Positions 44,486-56,089 of a DNA stretch of 64,000 nucleotides are shown here, piece after piece; within the stretch, counting starts at the first letter, position 1; each line of letters opens with the position of its first letter. The notes beneath the pieces were generated by a model. It had not been told where the DNA came from and searched no databases. It was given only the letters and a program-made list of their open reading frames with translations. A program made the position numbers and the translations under genes. The DNA is from Oncomelania hupensis (Eukaryota > Mollusca > Gastropoda > Littorinimorpha > Pomatiopsidae): NCBI GenBank assembly GCA_036898135.1, contig CM072522.1, positions 9,377,186-9,441,185 on the forward strand. The letters are read 5' to 3'.

Positions 44486-44883
44486 GATTCGATTTTTAAT
44501 TAATCAAATTTAATTAGTTAAACACAAAATTTTGTAAGATTGGTGACATGAGTGCAAAAGTGTTTTGAATGGAAATAAAACTAAATTTGCGGTTTTACGG
44601 AACGGCACGTTCTTGACACGGGTTGAATCGGAAGCGCGTGGAATGAGGCTATTGCAGTTTGTGGACATTTTGTTTATTTATTTATCTCAGAAACGGTTAC
44701 ACGTTCGGTAAGGAAATGTCGGCTATAACGATTTCGCGGGTTTTGAGCGCACAGCAGGCCGATCCGCAGCGCCCAGCACCTGCCCAGATCAGCTTCCATA
44801 CCGGACAAACTTTACAGTAGAGGCGAAGAAGGACTTCCGGCTAAGCAATTTATATATATAGATTTATAATACACAGTTAAAAG

Positions 44884-45178
44884 TCCCCCTGTGGTAGTGC
44901 CGGGGGGTTTCTGAATAAATAGTACCCCAACTTTCTGGAAATTTTGTGCTTTAAATTCCCACGGTCGCTGTCTTTCTCCTTTGTCCTTTCTCATTCCTAC
45001 TCTGTTATATCAATCTACTATATCTTCTTTGCTAGACCAGTCAACTACTTTTTTTTCTTGAAAACTCTTCCAAAACTCCTCATTTGTGTATAGGGTCTGT
45101 TGGGACAGCTTGGGAATATTGGACGCTTTTCTGCCAAATGGTCACAAGGGCTTCCTATAATATTATTATTTAACAACA
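44884..45178 (+). repeat. Repeat X copy 2, 3'-truncated
   Basis: Matches 16235-16525, including the TATA-like AATAAATAG and CTTTCTGGAAATT. It is cut off within CTATAATATTATTATTTA where LINE A copy 5 starts. Confidence 0.65.
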
Positions 45179-45179
45179 T

Positions 45180-46858
45180 AACCATCATCCAGGCCTATGC
45201 CCCATTATCAGACTATGCCGACAGCGTAGTCGATGATTTCTATGAAAATCTGCAGGCTGTCCTTGGCCAAGTGCCGAAGAAGGACATAGTCAAAATGCAA
45301 GGCGAATGGAATGCCAAGGTTGGCCAAGATGCGTACGACAATTGGGGAGACACGTGTGGACCCCACTGCAGCAACGAGACAAACGACCAAAGGCTGAGAC
45401 TCTTGGAGTTTGCCAGATACAACAATCTGATATTGGCAAACCCGCTTGGTCTCCACAAAAGATCCAGACGATGGACATGGCACAGTCCCAGCGGGGTGCA
45501 TCACACCCAGATTGACTCCATCATGGTCAAGAACCGCTTCAGATCAAGCGTCAACATTGGCAGGACACGTACTTTTCCAGGAGCAGATATTGAAAGTGAC
45601 CACGATCTCGTGATGATATCTTTCCGGCTCCACTTGAAGAGAGTAAACACAGCAAATTGCACCGACTAAAGTTCGACCTGGACAAACTGCAAGACCCGGA
45701 GGTGGCAGAAATATTCCAAGCCACAATTGGAGGGACATATGCACCACTGCTTATTTTGGGAGATGGTGAGGTAGATTTCAACACCATGACCACCACCTTC
45801 AATTCAGCTGTGACAGATGCCGCCACTGAGATCCTTGGGAAGCACCGCCCAAAGAAGAAACCGTGGATCACAACTGAACCTTTGGACCTGTGTGACAAAC
45901 GATGAGAGATGAAAAGGAAAAAGAACACCTCACAGGGAGCTGATGCCTACCGAAAAATCAACAATGACATCCGAAAAGGCATGCGCACAGCAAAGGAGAG
46001 CTGGATAGAAGATCAATGCCAGGAAATAGAGAACAGTCTGAACAAGAACAACAGTAAGAAGACCTACCAGAATGTGAAGCGGTTGACAAGTGTTAAACAG
46101 CCCAAAGTCTCCTCGATCCAAAGCAAATCTGGCATATGCCTTACAGAAGAACAAGAGTTCTTGGACAGATGGACAGAGTACTGCTCTGACCTTTACAACC
46201 ACACACCAAACGCAAATCCATCAGTTCTAGCATGTTCCCAGAACAGAGAAGAAGAAGAAATCCTCCCAATTCTTCAAAAAGAAGTTGAGGCAGCAGTGCA
46301 ATCGCTGAAGAAGGGGAAGTCAGGAAAGTGGACAACGTATCCACAGAATTGCTTCAAGCAGGCGGTGAAGCCCTCATCATTATCTGTAACAAGATCTGGC
46401 AGAGTGAGGAGTGGCCTTAACCATTAACCAAGGGGCTTGTCATCGTTCTTCCCAAAAAAGGGTAACCTTCAGCTACCGCACCATCAGCCTCATCAGCCAT
46501 CCCAGCAAGGTCCTCCTGAAAATAATATTCAACAGGTTGAAACCCCAAGCTCAACATATCATAGCTGAAGAACAAGCAGGATTCAGGGTAGGGTGAAGTA
46601 CCACTGAACAGATTGTCAACCTCAGAATAATTTGCGAGAAATACCTACAACAACATCTATATCATGTGTTTATAGACTTCAAGAAAGCGTTTGACCGAGT
46701 CTGGCATGCAGCTCTGTGGGCAACAATGAGAGTGTACTACATCAGCCCTAACATTATTGAAGTCATCAAAAGCCTGTATGACAAGTTCTACCAGTGCAGT
46801 CCTCCACAACAGCGCCATCGGGAACTGGTTCAGAACAACAATCGGCGTGCGTCAAGGA
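45180..46858 (+). pseudogene. LINE A copy 5, endonuclease to mid reverse transcriptase, 3'-truncated
   Basis: The best copy for the endonuclease: ITIIQAYAPLSDYAD, then EWNAKVGQDAYDNWG, QIDSIMVKNRFRSS and SDHDLVMISF (45180-45650), i.e. the Asn/Asp and SDH motifs of AP-type endonucleases; the usual GDWN reads GEWN. A frame change near 45660, a stop at 45903 and more changes near 46320 and 46410 follow. The linker and the first reverse transcriptase blocks are present to VDFKKAFDRVWH-type sequence (46660-46700). It ends within VRQG at about 46858, before the FADD block, without a tail. Loss of the 3' end is unusual for a LINE and implies a later deletion. Confidence 0.85.
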
Positions 46859-47440
46859 CAATTTGTGCATAACCCGGTTGAATAATTCAGCAGGCTAAAT
46901 AAGCTTACATGTATTTCGTTAACATTAAATAAATACAAGTGCTGGACCCTAAAGGGTGCAGGTTCCATCGCGTGCACGCACACACACACGCAAACACACA
47001 CACGCACACACACATGCCCCCTCTCCCCACACATACACATACCCACACACACAACACAAACACGCACACACACGCACCCCCCACCCACCACTCCCCCACC
47101 CCCCACACACACCGTCCCAAGGGAGAATCAGGACAAAGCGGAAACTACTTAATTTAATAGTCAATACATTTTTACCTGATCCCATCTTTACAAAAGTACA
47201 TGATGATGAATCAGTGTATTTGTTTATTTCTAGGTCTTCTTTTTTTTTGGAGGGGGGTGGGGGGTGGGAGGGGGTGGGGGTGTCCAAGGCTCAACCAATA
47301 TTATAAAACTAGATTCCAAAGATGGGTATAGCAAGCTCACACGTACATACAGCTGGGTGCAACAGTTCTGTCTGTGTCTGTTTCTGTCTCTCTCTCTCTC
47401 TGGGGGTTTTGAACAAACAAACAAATAAACAAACAAAAAT
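46859..47440. repeat. CA-rich and G-rich low-complexity region
   Basis: Interrupted CA repeat at 46977-47112 and a GGGGTGGG tract at 47255-47282. All frames here are artefacts of the repeats. Confidence 0.8.
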
Positions 47441-47846
47441 TCGGAGCGACCGACCGGCAGACAGCTGACTGCTGCTTAAAGATGGCCCGTGATTTGAAGC
47501 ACCTGTATACCAAACCTGGACCTTTGCGGTAGGTTAAATATATCACGGGAGGCAGGCCACTAACCTAGTAATGTTTCTATGAAGTTTGTTCAAAATCTGT
47601 TCAGTGGTTCTTGAGGCATGGCTTCCAGAAAACCGCCCGAACAACCAATCGACTGACCGATAGACTGACAATTGGCTCGTTCTGATTTTCCTCGACTATT
47701 TGAAAGTATTTCTAAATATGTCTAGAGGATTCGAGATATGCCTGGAAATACAAAAATGACGAATTTCAGTTTAGGCCAAAAGTGCGTTTTGAACAAAAAA
47801 GTGAAATTCGGAGCGATAGACCCAACCGACAGACCGAGAACTGAAC

Positions 47847-47902
<56 letters not shown>

Positions 47903-48400
47903 GATGCTATACGCGCCTGATTCCTATATCAGGCTCAAAGCGCGGCGATCTGTTACCAAAATACACGCTCACCTGTTACAGACATACACAACAAACACAT
48001 GTTCCTCACTCAAACATTTTGGTTTAAAAGGCAAATATTGTAGACTACCTAAGTGGCGTAAATTCGTCCCATGCGGCGTTCCAATCCGCGACCTTCCAGC
48101 ATAGGAAACTAGCTCACTATCAACTATGCCACTAAGCCACCCCCAACTGTTACTGAAGGATGGCTTACGATTTGAAGTACAGGTAAGCTTATACCAAAAC
48201 TCAAAACTCTACAAAATCGCTTCAATCGTTTTTTGCGAAATTGAGCAAGACGTGTATAGCAACAAAATGACTCCAGACCTTGACCTTTGCAGTACATCAA
48301 ATATGATGACACGGGAGGCAGGCCACTAACCTAGGGAATATGCTTATAGAAATCGGTGAAAATCCGTTCAGTGGTTCTCGAGATATGGCTTCCATCGAAG
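47441..48400. repeat. Degenerate duplicated repeat with SINE and AAT insertions
   Basis: Two blocks share GATGGC..GATTTGAAG, GACCTTTGC, CACGGGAGGCAGGCCACTAA and GTTCAGTGGTTCT..GGCTTCC (47470-47640 and 48155-48395), so a dispersed repeat occurs twice in direct orientation. Between them are an AAT microsatellite (47848-47902) and a tRNA-like element. There is no gene. Confidence 0.6.
48052..48150 (-). repeat. tRNA-derived SINE head
   Basis: On the minus strand an A-box-like GGCTTAGTGGCATAGTTG and a B-box-like GGATTGGAACGCC flank TTTCCTATGCTGGAAGG, the same anticodon-arm sequence as in the SINE at 19600-19850. Confidence 0.55.
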
Positions 48401-49146
48401 TTCCTTACGAAACCGTGTAGGCCTTCGCAATGGTGCTTGCTAAATTTCATTGTGCTGATTTGGAACAGTTTAGGTTGTAAACTGTCGTGTAGAATGGAAC
48501 TATCAAAATAGAATCGTTTAATATTATACTGTATTTTTTAGCCGTTTTCATTGGAACATGTTCCATTAAAGACGATTTAAAAACTTGGTTCCTTTCTGCA
48601 CGACTAAATAACTGTTCCAATTGCAACTACAACATTAGTTTTAGAAAAAAGTCAGTGTGAAAAAGTCAGAATATCACAACGTTTATCAGGGTGTTAAAGT
48701 GGTAGAAGGAATCCTACAGATTTCACTTGAAACAAAGTTGTTGTGGTTTTTTTCCCTGGCAAGTTGCAAGCAAGCACGTTAAAGTTGTGGAGTCATTTCC
48801 TCGAAAACGGGGTATTCACAGTATGAAGAAGAAGAGGAAGAAAAAGTTGTACATTATTTTTTTACATTTTACAGTTCGTGTTGTATAACCTATAGTACAG
48901 AACCCTCCCCATTTTCATTCTCCTACCTTTCACACGCCATCGTATTGATGGCCACGATTGCTTTTGAAGTAGCCTACCTGACTAAAGCTTCTAGAAAATG
49001 TCAAAACAGGAATATTTGTATACAAAGGAGAGAAAATGCGGTGTTCGGACTTCTATGAGGTTCCAATATTGGCACCTCTCCTCTACACTATATTTTTCTT
49101 CGGTCAAACATAATTTTAAACCAGTTCATAACAGTCCACATTTTGA
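48401..49146. other. No supported feature
   Basis: Unique AT-rich sequence without coding or RNA signals. Confidence 0.4.
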
Positions 49147-49450
49147 AGGGGTGTCGGATAGCGCAGTGGTTGGAGCACTCGCTACTGTGTCGCAAGTTAA
49201 ACATCGTCCAGTGCGGTTAGCACTTGGATGGGTGACCGCAAAACGTGAAGCGACAAATAACAACGCCCCCAGTTGACCCAACTGTGATTGAGTGCCTACC
49301 CTCTTGAGGGTGGGGAAGGTAAAGCAGCGAGGGAGAGAGATGGGCATCACCCTCATTACGCTGGCCCAAGATAAGTGTGATCTCCAACATCACGCTCCCC
49401 TACGGCCACAAGGCTATGGGACTACCTTTACCTTTACCATTTCAGGGGCG
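49147..49450 (+). repeat. Chimeric tRNA/5S rRNA SINE
   Basis: The head GGATAGCGCAGTGGTTGGAG (49156-49175) is a tRNA-type A box. It passes into AAGTTAAACATCGTCC..GGTTAGCACTTGG and GGATGGGTGACCGC (49194-49239), which follow the internal control region of 5S rRNA (box A, intermediate element, box C) in the right order and spacing. The body has GAGTGCCTACCC and ends in an ACCTTT repeat (49424-49440). Neither a whole 5S gene nor a whole tRNA is present, so it is a SINE with a composite promoter. Confidence 0.7.
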
Positions 49451-50047
49451 GATCTTGTTCTTGTGCCACTTGTGCACGTGCACACCCCCCTGGCGGTCAA
49501 AAAAAAAAAAAAAAAAAAAAAAAAGAAAAGGAGGGAGAAAAGGAGAAGAAAGAAGAGAAAAAAATTACTAATTCTCACTCACCACACAGTTTCATGTACC
49601 TCCAAATTATTTTTTTTTTTATTTTTTTTTTGGGTGACCAAACTTGTACATGCATCAGGTCAGTTTTGAATAAAACTGATGTTAGTGGCTATTTCTTGTT
49701 TTATTTGCAGTAACTTTATCTGTCTTTGTATAAGCCTTTATGCAAGATGTTCTGCTATTGTAAATTTTATCACCAGAGCTTGCAGAGGGGTGTTTGTGTG
49801 TGGGGGGGGGGAGGGACTAAAAGAGGACTTTTAGCACAAAACAATACTATTTTCAGTCCTTAAAATAATGCCCAAAATGCACCAGATTGCACAGATTTTA
49901 ACCATTATTTTCAAATTTTTCCGGGGGGGGGGGGGGAGTACCCCCCTCCGGACCCCCCTAGTACACTCCCCTAGTACACTCGCCTGCTTCGCCACGTCGC
50001 ATTAGCTGTGCACACCCCCTCAACAATGGAAAGATCCCCCCCTGCAT
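49451..50047. repeat. Poly-A, poly-T and G-run low-complexity region
   Basis: A-run at 49499-49524, a purine tract to 49563, T-runs near 49610-49630, and G-runs near 49803 and 49923. No gene. Confidence 0.8.
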
Positions 50048-50165
50048 TTGTAACTAATACGCACTCTCTTTGGTTTGTAACTAATACACACTCTCTTTGT
50101 TTTGTAATTAATACACACTCTCTTTGTTTTGTAATTAATAGGGCCTACACACTCTCTTTGGTTTT
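50048..50165. repeat. 27-bp minisatellite
   Basis: Four units of about 27 bases, GTAACTAATACACACTCTCT followed by TTGTTTT; the last unit has an insertion. Confidence 0.8.
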
Positions 50166-50189
50166 GGTTGGTTGTTTCTTTTCTCCTAT

Positions 50190-50202
50190 TTGTTGCTGTT
50201 GC

Positions 50203-50253
<51 letters not shown>

Positions 50254-50254
50254 A
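50190..50254. repeat. (GTT)n microsatellite
   Basis: About 20 TTG/GTT units. Confidence 0.9.
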
Positions 50255-50913
50255 TTTTCAGACTTCTACTTAGAAACATTCGGGCGCTTAACATGAAAAA
50301 TTGCTAACCTTTGCTGAAAACCAGTACACTATTGCAACAAGCAAAATATATAAAATAATTTTAAGGAAAAAAAAACCCACAAACTCACATTCATTCCCTG
50401 TTCGTTTTGCTTTAAAAAAAAAAAACTTTTTAATACAAATAAAGAGAAGGGTACTGAAAAAAATAGCAACACGCATGTACACATAAACAAAAAGACTTCA
50501 ATACAAAAATAATTTTAAAAAAACAACACTTACATTCGCAGTTACTTTGGTTTTGAGAGAGAGAAAGAGAAAAAAAACACAATTGAAATACACATAAAAA
50601 CAAAAGGGTAATTATGATCACAGTAGCCTACACAAGAACAAATGGCATGGCAAGATGCAAACGCAACGCCCCTGCTTACCGAATCACAAAAAGGACACGA
50701 CATTAAATCTGCCTGGTTAAATCCGTGGAGCGGGCTAAATTGACTCTCTCTCTCTCTCTCTCAACCACGCCCAGTGACCTCGCCCATCCATCCCTGTTAT
50801 ACGTACTACATAAATCTTGAAACTTCCACAGTCTACCAGATGGCCTTTGAAGAGTCTAGGACTCGACGCGCTGACACGGTGTTTTTTCCATTGGACCTTT
50901 TTGACCACCTCAA
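50255..50913. other. No supported feature
   Basis: AT-rich with A-runs and a short CT repeat (50742-50762). The plus frame at 50774-50977 runs into LINE A copy 9 and has no motif. Confidence 0.4.
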
Positions 50914-51668
50914 CCTATCCTATCCTATCCTATCCCGTAACTCGGAGGTGGTAGGGGCACCACAGATGATCGTTTAACCAGTGTACTCCATCTTTCCCTG
51001 TCCTCAGCAACCCTCATGGCTTCGCTCAGTGTCAAACCAGTCCATTATCGAATGTTGTCCTCCCACCTCTTTTTCGGTCTCCCTCTTCTTCTACCTCCTT
51101 GCACTGTGCCTTGCAGGATGATCTTTGCAAGACCTGATGATCTGGTGACGTGGCCATACCATCGGAGTTTCCATTTTTTTCACCACTGTGAGCAGGTCAT
51201 TGTGTTGTCCAATGGCTTGTTTGATGGTCTGTCGGACTTCGTCGTTGGTGATGTGCTGGGTATAGGAAATGCCCAGAAGTCTTCTGTAGCACCTCATCTC
51301 CATGCTTTGTATTCTTCGTTGTAGATCTGCTATGAGGGTACACGTTTCGCAAACATATAGGAAGATGGAGATGACAAGGGAGCGCAGCAGTCTTACCTTG
51401 GAATGTAGACTGATGGTCCTGTCTTTCCAAATTGGCTTCAACCTCGCCAGTGCAGCAGTTGTTTGTGCGATCCTGGAGAGGACTTCCTGTCGGGACCCAT
51501 TGTCTGATACAATGGCTCCTAAATATTTGAAGCTATGCACTGTGTTGATGGATTGACCTTGGACTTTGATGTCAGTGTTGATGCCATTGGTGTTGTTGGT
51601 CATCATTTTGGCCTTCTCTGCACTTATTTCCATTCCAAAGGCTCTGGAGGTGGTGTCAACCTCAACCA
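50914..51668 (-). pseudogene. LINE A copy 9, 5'-truncated
   Basis: Minus-strand copy with its tail at 50914-50935. The frame 51669-51091 covers SAEKAKMMTNNTNGI to HNDLLTVVKK; an extra T in a T-run near 51175 then shifts the frame, so the basic C-terminus (GRRRGRPKKRW) continues in another. It starts after the catalytic FADD block. Confidence 0.85.
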
Positions 51669-51894
51669 TTTTATTATTTTGACCTCTAATCTTGAACTGA
51701 AACTAATTGTTCTTATTTAATAGCCCTTTCCCAGCTCAAGAGCTGCTGGCCGAATCAAGATGTACACTAACTCCAATGAGGGAGGGGGGAGAGGGAGGGG
51801 GATAGGGATAGAGGTGGGGGTGGAGTTACTGCCTCCCTCCTTCCCCCGCCTTGAGTCGCTGTTAAGCAGTAAAAGCGCTATATATTTTATTTTA

Positions 51895-52195
51895 ATCACT
51901 TTTATTTAGCGCATTTTAAGCTCAAGAGCTACTCAAGGCGCTGGCCGATACAGGATCTAACTCAAGCCGCCGGAGGCGCACACTTGCAGCCTTTGGGCGC
52001 ATAGTCTGATGCCCAGGCGACTGAGCACAACCCTGATCGACCGGGGACGAGAAGGGCCCTGATGCGTGCTGGGTGTATTTGTATAACCGGCCCTTACCCG
52101 TCTAGAACATGAGCGTCAGCATCTATAAAGTCCATGCGATGGGATGCCTTCATGCACAGACTAGGCCTCGGTTTATACTCTCATCCAAAGAAATG
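51895..52195 (-). repeat. Repeat Z copy 2
   Basis: Inverted relative to 22080-22395: TTTTATTTAGCGC, GGCGCTGGCCGATACAGGAT, ACCCGTCTAGAACATGAGC and TCGGTTTATACTCTCATCC. Confidence 0.65.
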
Positions 52196-52954
52196 GGAAC
52201 GCAGTGTGTCAGTTGATTTCTTTTTTATTAAATTCCTGGCCGTTAACGGCGTTTAAACAACTGCCTGTTCAGGCTGCAATGCACGGCGAACACCCCTGAG
52301 CTAACTGCCCTCCCTAAATAAGAACGATTAAATAAATTAATTAATAAATTTTGCATCCATGTATGAATGAAAAGGAAAAGGTATAAACATAGATAAGGGG
52401 GGGGGGAGGATTTGGAAGCAGTCGGGTCGGGGGGATGAAGTGTGAGGGGAGGTTGAAGGAGTTCGTTACATCTGCAATTCAAATAAATACATGTCTCAAA
52501 TGACACACGGTCTTAGCGTCTAGAAAAGAACAGGATGTTTGCGCACCTTTCAAATTGGCTGTTCGGTATAGTAGCCTACTAGTAATTTAAGCCCACGCTG
52601 ACGGATCGTACAGACGGACAGTTGACTCAGTGGGGTACGCAACTGCGCAACAGCTCGTGGAGGCAGTGGTAACAACAACAACAACACTGGCAAGCCCTTT
52701 ACATGCATTTTTAGATATTCACTCACATAGCCCCAATGCTATTAAATTTTCTAATTTATTTTCAACAAAAAATAAGACTATTCTGCTGAAACTGGCTAGG
52801 TTTATGAAAATAATAATGGATTGCTTTAGAACGTAATCTAATGATTTGTAATATTAATGATAGTAATAATAGGGATTTTTTTTCAATAATGACAATATAA
52901 ATACTCAATACCAGTGTGTACCCCCCCCCCTTCTCCCCTTCTTTATCACCCTAT
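52196..52954. other. No supported feature
   Basis: G-run near 52398-52408 and C-run near 52921-52930. No gene or element is recognised. Confidence 0.4.
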
Positions 52955-53252
52955 CTTGCGAGAGAGTGCGTGCGATTTGTGATCAGCTTGTGTGGACATA
53001 AGTTTTATGTAGTATGCTTGTGTTGTGTGATAATAGTGAATGTGTATTTTGTAAATGTTTATTATGTCTCTTAGAACGCGAGTGTGAAAGATAACTTTTA
53101 TTTTTGTAATATATGTACATATGTATTTTATATTGCATTTTATGATTTTTATGGTTATTCTACATGTATGTTTATTTTTATTCATTTTCGTTGTATCCAC
53201 GTGCCCCAAGGAGTTTTATGGAATAAAGCGCTTTTGACTTGACTTGACTTGC
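52955..53252 (+). repeat. Repeat D copy 1, 3' end with TTGAC tail
   Basis: AT-rich stretch ending GGAATAAAGCGC then TTTTGACTTGACTTGACTTG. The last 150 bases match 61488-61639 inverted. It looks like the 3' end of a LINE or of a SINE that borrows its tail. The left limit is uncertain. Confidence 0.6.
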
Positions 53253-54020
53253 CTCAAAATACTAGGCTATCTGCAAACCCAAAATTATCAAAATGGAATC
53301 AGGCAGTTTTTAGATACAGCGGAAAACGTGTTTCGAAAATGGTGACGCAAAATAACCTTGACCTTTGAGAAAGTACAAATGCCAATGATCCAACATGCTT
53401 CGCAGTAGTTAAGGTATGCGCACAATATCTCTGTTGGGAAAATACTGTTTTAATTTCAATTTCAATTTCAACACGAGATGATGATACATTGTGGTCATGG
53501 AAATTGTTAGAGGAAGGCGGGAGGGAAATGTGGGGTGAGGGGGGGGGTGGAGAGAGAGAAAGAAAAAGAGAGAGATATATAAAGAGCGATGAGAGTATAA
53601 AGCGAGGTCTAGTATGTGCACGCACGCATTCTATCATAATAAATAAAATTGGTTCAACTCACAGAACTTCGTTGTACTTTTTTTTTTTTTAAAAAGGTCC
53701 TCCAAAATTTGACACTGAATACAGGATAAAAAGTTGGTAAAGAACTATTTGGCCAGATTTCCCGACAGGCACCATACGACTCCCTGCCGAGGCGCTCGAA
53801 CCCTTTCCTGATCCTCCCCTCGCAATGCTACGATCAGGAGGGTGGAAGGAGTGCAGTGTCCGTATAAGAGAGTAGTAAGGTATCGCAAGCGATGCCTGCT
53901 CTGAACCCACACGTCTCATGCCTCCTGGCTTTCTTGTCTGGGTATGCCTCTATCTGCGTGGGTGCTATTATACCCATGTCCTTGCATTCTGACTCCGTTT
54001 TATTTTCGGTCTCTGTGTCA
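53253..54020. other. No gene; partial repeat Z
   Basis: 53587-53650 shares GATGAGAGTATAAAGCGAGG and CATTCTATCATAA with repeat Z. A GA/GGGG tract lies at 53530-53575. Nothing else is supported. Confidence 0.4.
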
Positions 54021-54353
54021 GGTCCTCCGATGGCCCTCTCCGGGAGTTTTCCCTACATGGCCATGGTTGCTGTGGGGCGCTCCCGGACGTGGTTGCTAGA
54101 CCTTTTATAGCCTTCGGGCTGTACATAATGTATATAGCTCTGCTGCTGTACATTATTTTTTTTTAATCCATTTAATCATTGCTTTTATGGTCCTCCGATT
54201 GCCCCCTTCGGGAGCTTTCCCTACATGGCCATGGTTGCTGTGGGGTGCTCTCGGACGCGGTTGCTAGACCTTTTATAGCCTCTGAGCTGTACATATTGTC
54301 TATAGCTTTGCTGCTGTATTTTATCTTCTTTTTAACTGTTGTTGTTTGTAGAT

Positions 54354-54533
54354 TATAGTCACACGACACTTTCGCATATAGGTGACTACTGGACCGATTT
54401 ATACTGACACCAGCGGGCCAGTTGTTGGTAAAGGGGAAAATAATATGATCACACGTTGACCAATCCGGGATTCGAACCAGCGACCTTTCGGTTACTAGCA
54501 AGACGCTCTTACCAACTGAGCTACCCGGCCCCA
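54354..54533 (-). repeat. tRNA-derived SINE, family T, copy 2
   Basis: A box GGTAGCTCAGTTGGTAAGAG, B box GGTTCGAATCC and Thr-like loop CTAGTAA, on the minus strand. The body matches 742-915. Confidence 0.8.
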
Positions 54534-54645
54534 TGCAACTTTTTAACTCATTTAATCCTCACTTTTATGGTCCACCGATGGCCCTCTCCGGGAGCTTTCC
54601 CTACATGGCCGTGGTTGCTATGGGGCGCTCCCGCTGTTGTTGTTT

Positions 54646-54812
54646 GTAGATTATAGTCACACGACACTTTCGCATATAGGTGACTACTGGACCGATTTAT
54701 ACTGACATCAGCGGGCCAGTTGTTGGTAATGGGGTAAATAATATGATCACACGTTGACCAATCCGGGATTCGAACCAGCGACCTTTCGGAGCTACTGAGC
54801 TACCCGGCCCCA
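54646..54812 (-). repeat. tRNA-derived SINE, family T, copy 3
   Basis: As copy 2, but about 15 bases of the anticodon-arm region are deleted (CTTTCGGAGCTACTGAGC). Confidence 0.8.
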
Positions 54813-55073
54813 CAATTTGACTTGTTGGCTCCTCATTCCCCTTTATTTCCTCAACTTTATTAACAACCATGTTAATATTTCTTTATTTTAATTACTTATC
54901 GTGTGACTATAATCTACAAACAACAACAGTTAAAAAGAAGATAAAATACAACAGCAAAGCTATAGACAATATGTACAGCTCAGAGGCTATAAAAGGTCTA
55001 GCAACCGCGTCCGAGAGCACCCCACAGCAACCATGGCCATGTAGGGAAAGCTCCCGAAGGGGGCCATCGGAGG

Positions 55074-56089
55074 CTGCGGTTGCTAGACTTTTTATAGCGG
55101 TTCGGGATTAAATTTACGTCCCCAACACCAAAGCGTATAGGGGACGAGAAATTAAAAAAGGTATCAAGGGAACCCCAGGGACGGGGAAATTAAATGTTAC
55201 AGTAAAATTTCAGGACCACTATAAAAACGGGGGGGGGGGGGGGGGGGGGGAGATAAAAACCACTACGGGAAGGGGCTCAGGCATACAAATCTCAACCACA
55301 CGCACCTTAAGACTAAAACACAGGGGGGGTTGTGAGACCCGCACCCATAATAAAAATATGGGAGGCCAACTAAGGCCAACTAGGCCGGAACCTTTTATAG
55401 CCTTGAGCTGTTCATAATTTATAGGAACGTGTCTTATCCTATTCCCCCGGCCTTCTGTTGGCCCACCATCCTCCCGACATGACGCGGCGCCGTCAGGCAC
55501 CCCCCTAGGCGGTCTCTAGGCCTTCTACAGCCTGTGCTGACTCTACCCGACTTTTAATCGTTCCTTTTCATTGATTTTGCTCAATTTTCCGTGTTTTTCT
55601 ATCCTTTTTTAGATATGTATTTACCCTCGTAACCTTTTAATCCTTCTTAACCACCGCATCCCCCCCCCCTTCCACCCGTTTTGTGTCCCCTTCCGCCATC
55701 TCTTCCACCCCTGTTTTTATATCTCCACCGCCTTGAGGTTGTAGTAGGTTTTTATTATATTTTTATTCCCAGTTTTCTCGGGATCCCCTCCTTGTGCCCT
55801 ATCTTAATCTCAGTCCCCTATACGCACCTGTGTCCGGGGACTCAAATTTTAACCTTGCAAGCGAGAGATCTGAGGAGAGTTCGCCTGGAACAAGTCTCAC
55901 CACTCCGATATTTGTAAGGTAACAGTTTAAGTCCAGGGGACTATAAAATTAAGATACGTACCAATATTTGTACAACAATAGCCCGCTTAAAACCAACTGT
56001 TCGTAAGCAGTATTACATAACAGGTCTAGGTACTGTACGTGTATGATAAAATAACGTATCATTGTTAGTTAGTTATTCATTGCTTACAG
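55074..56089. other. No gene; G-run
   Basis: G-run of about 20 at 55230-55251 and decayed fragments of the neighbouring repeats (CTTTTATAGCC near 55391; CCCCTATACGC near 55810). No gene is supported. Confidence 0.4.

Larger units (their letters stand above)
36517..44863 (-). mobile_element. Repeat Y copy 2, split by the Gmr1-like element
   Basis: The left part, 36517-37299, matches 4905-5555 and the right part, 44486-44863, matches 5556-5927. The tRNA-like segment is at 37170-37243 and the microsatellite block at 36651-37095. The break falls between CCTCGATTC and GATTTTTAATT, exactly where the 7.2-kb LTR element sits. Strand follows the reading proposed for copy 1. Confidence 0.75.
54021..55073. 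repeat. Inverted repeat with SINEs in its loop
   Basis: The block 54190-54366 (from GTCCTCCGATTGCCCCCTTC to GATTATAGTCACACG) is repeated inverted at 54900-55073 with few changes. Two further partial direct copies lie at 54021-54120 and 54565-54634. The loop of about 530 bases holds two SINE copies. The block itself has GGGAGCTTTCCCTACATGGC and CTAGACCTTTTATAGCC and no coding frame. Confidence 0.75.

Noticed and set aside
45240..45504. Minus-strand frames opposite the LINE A copy 5 endonuclease
   Set aside because: Shadows of the plus-strand endonuclease frame.
49194..49239. Genuine 5S rRNA gene
   Set aside because: Only the internal control region matches; the 5' and 3' stem sequences are missing and a tRNA-like head precedes it.
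53892..54110. 72-codon frame with hydrophobic segments
   Set aside because: Its second half is the dispersed block repeated at 54190 and 54565, so it is not a conserved gene.
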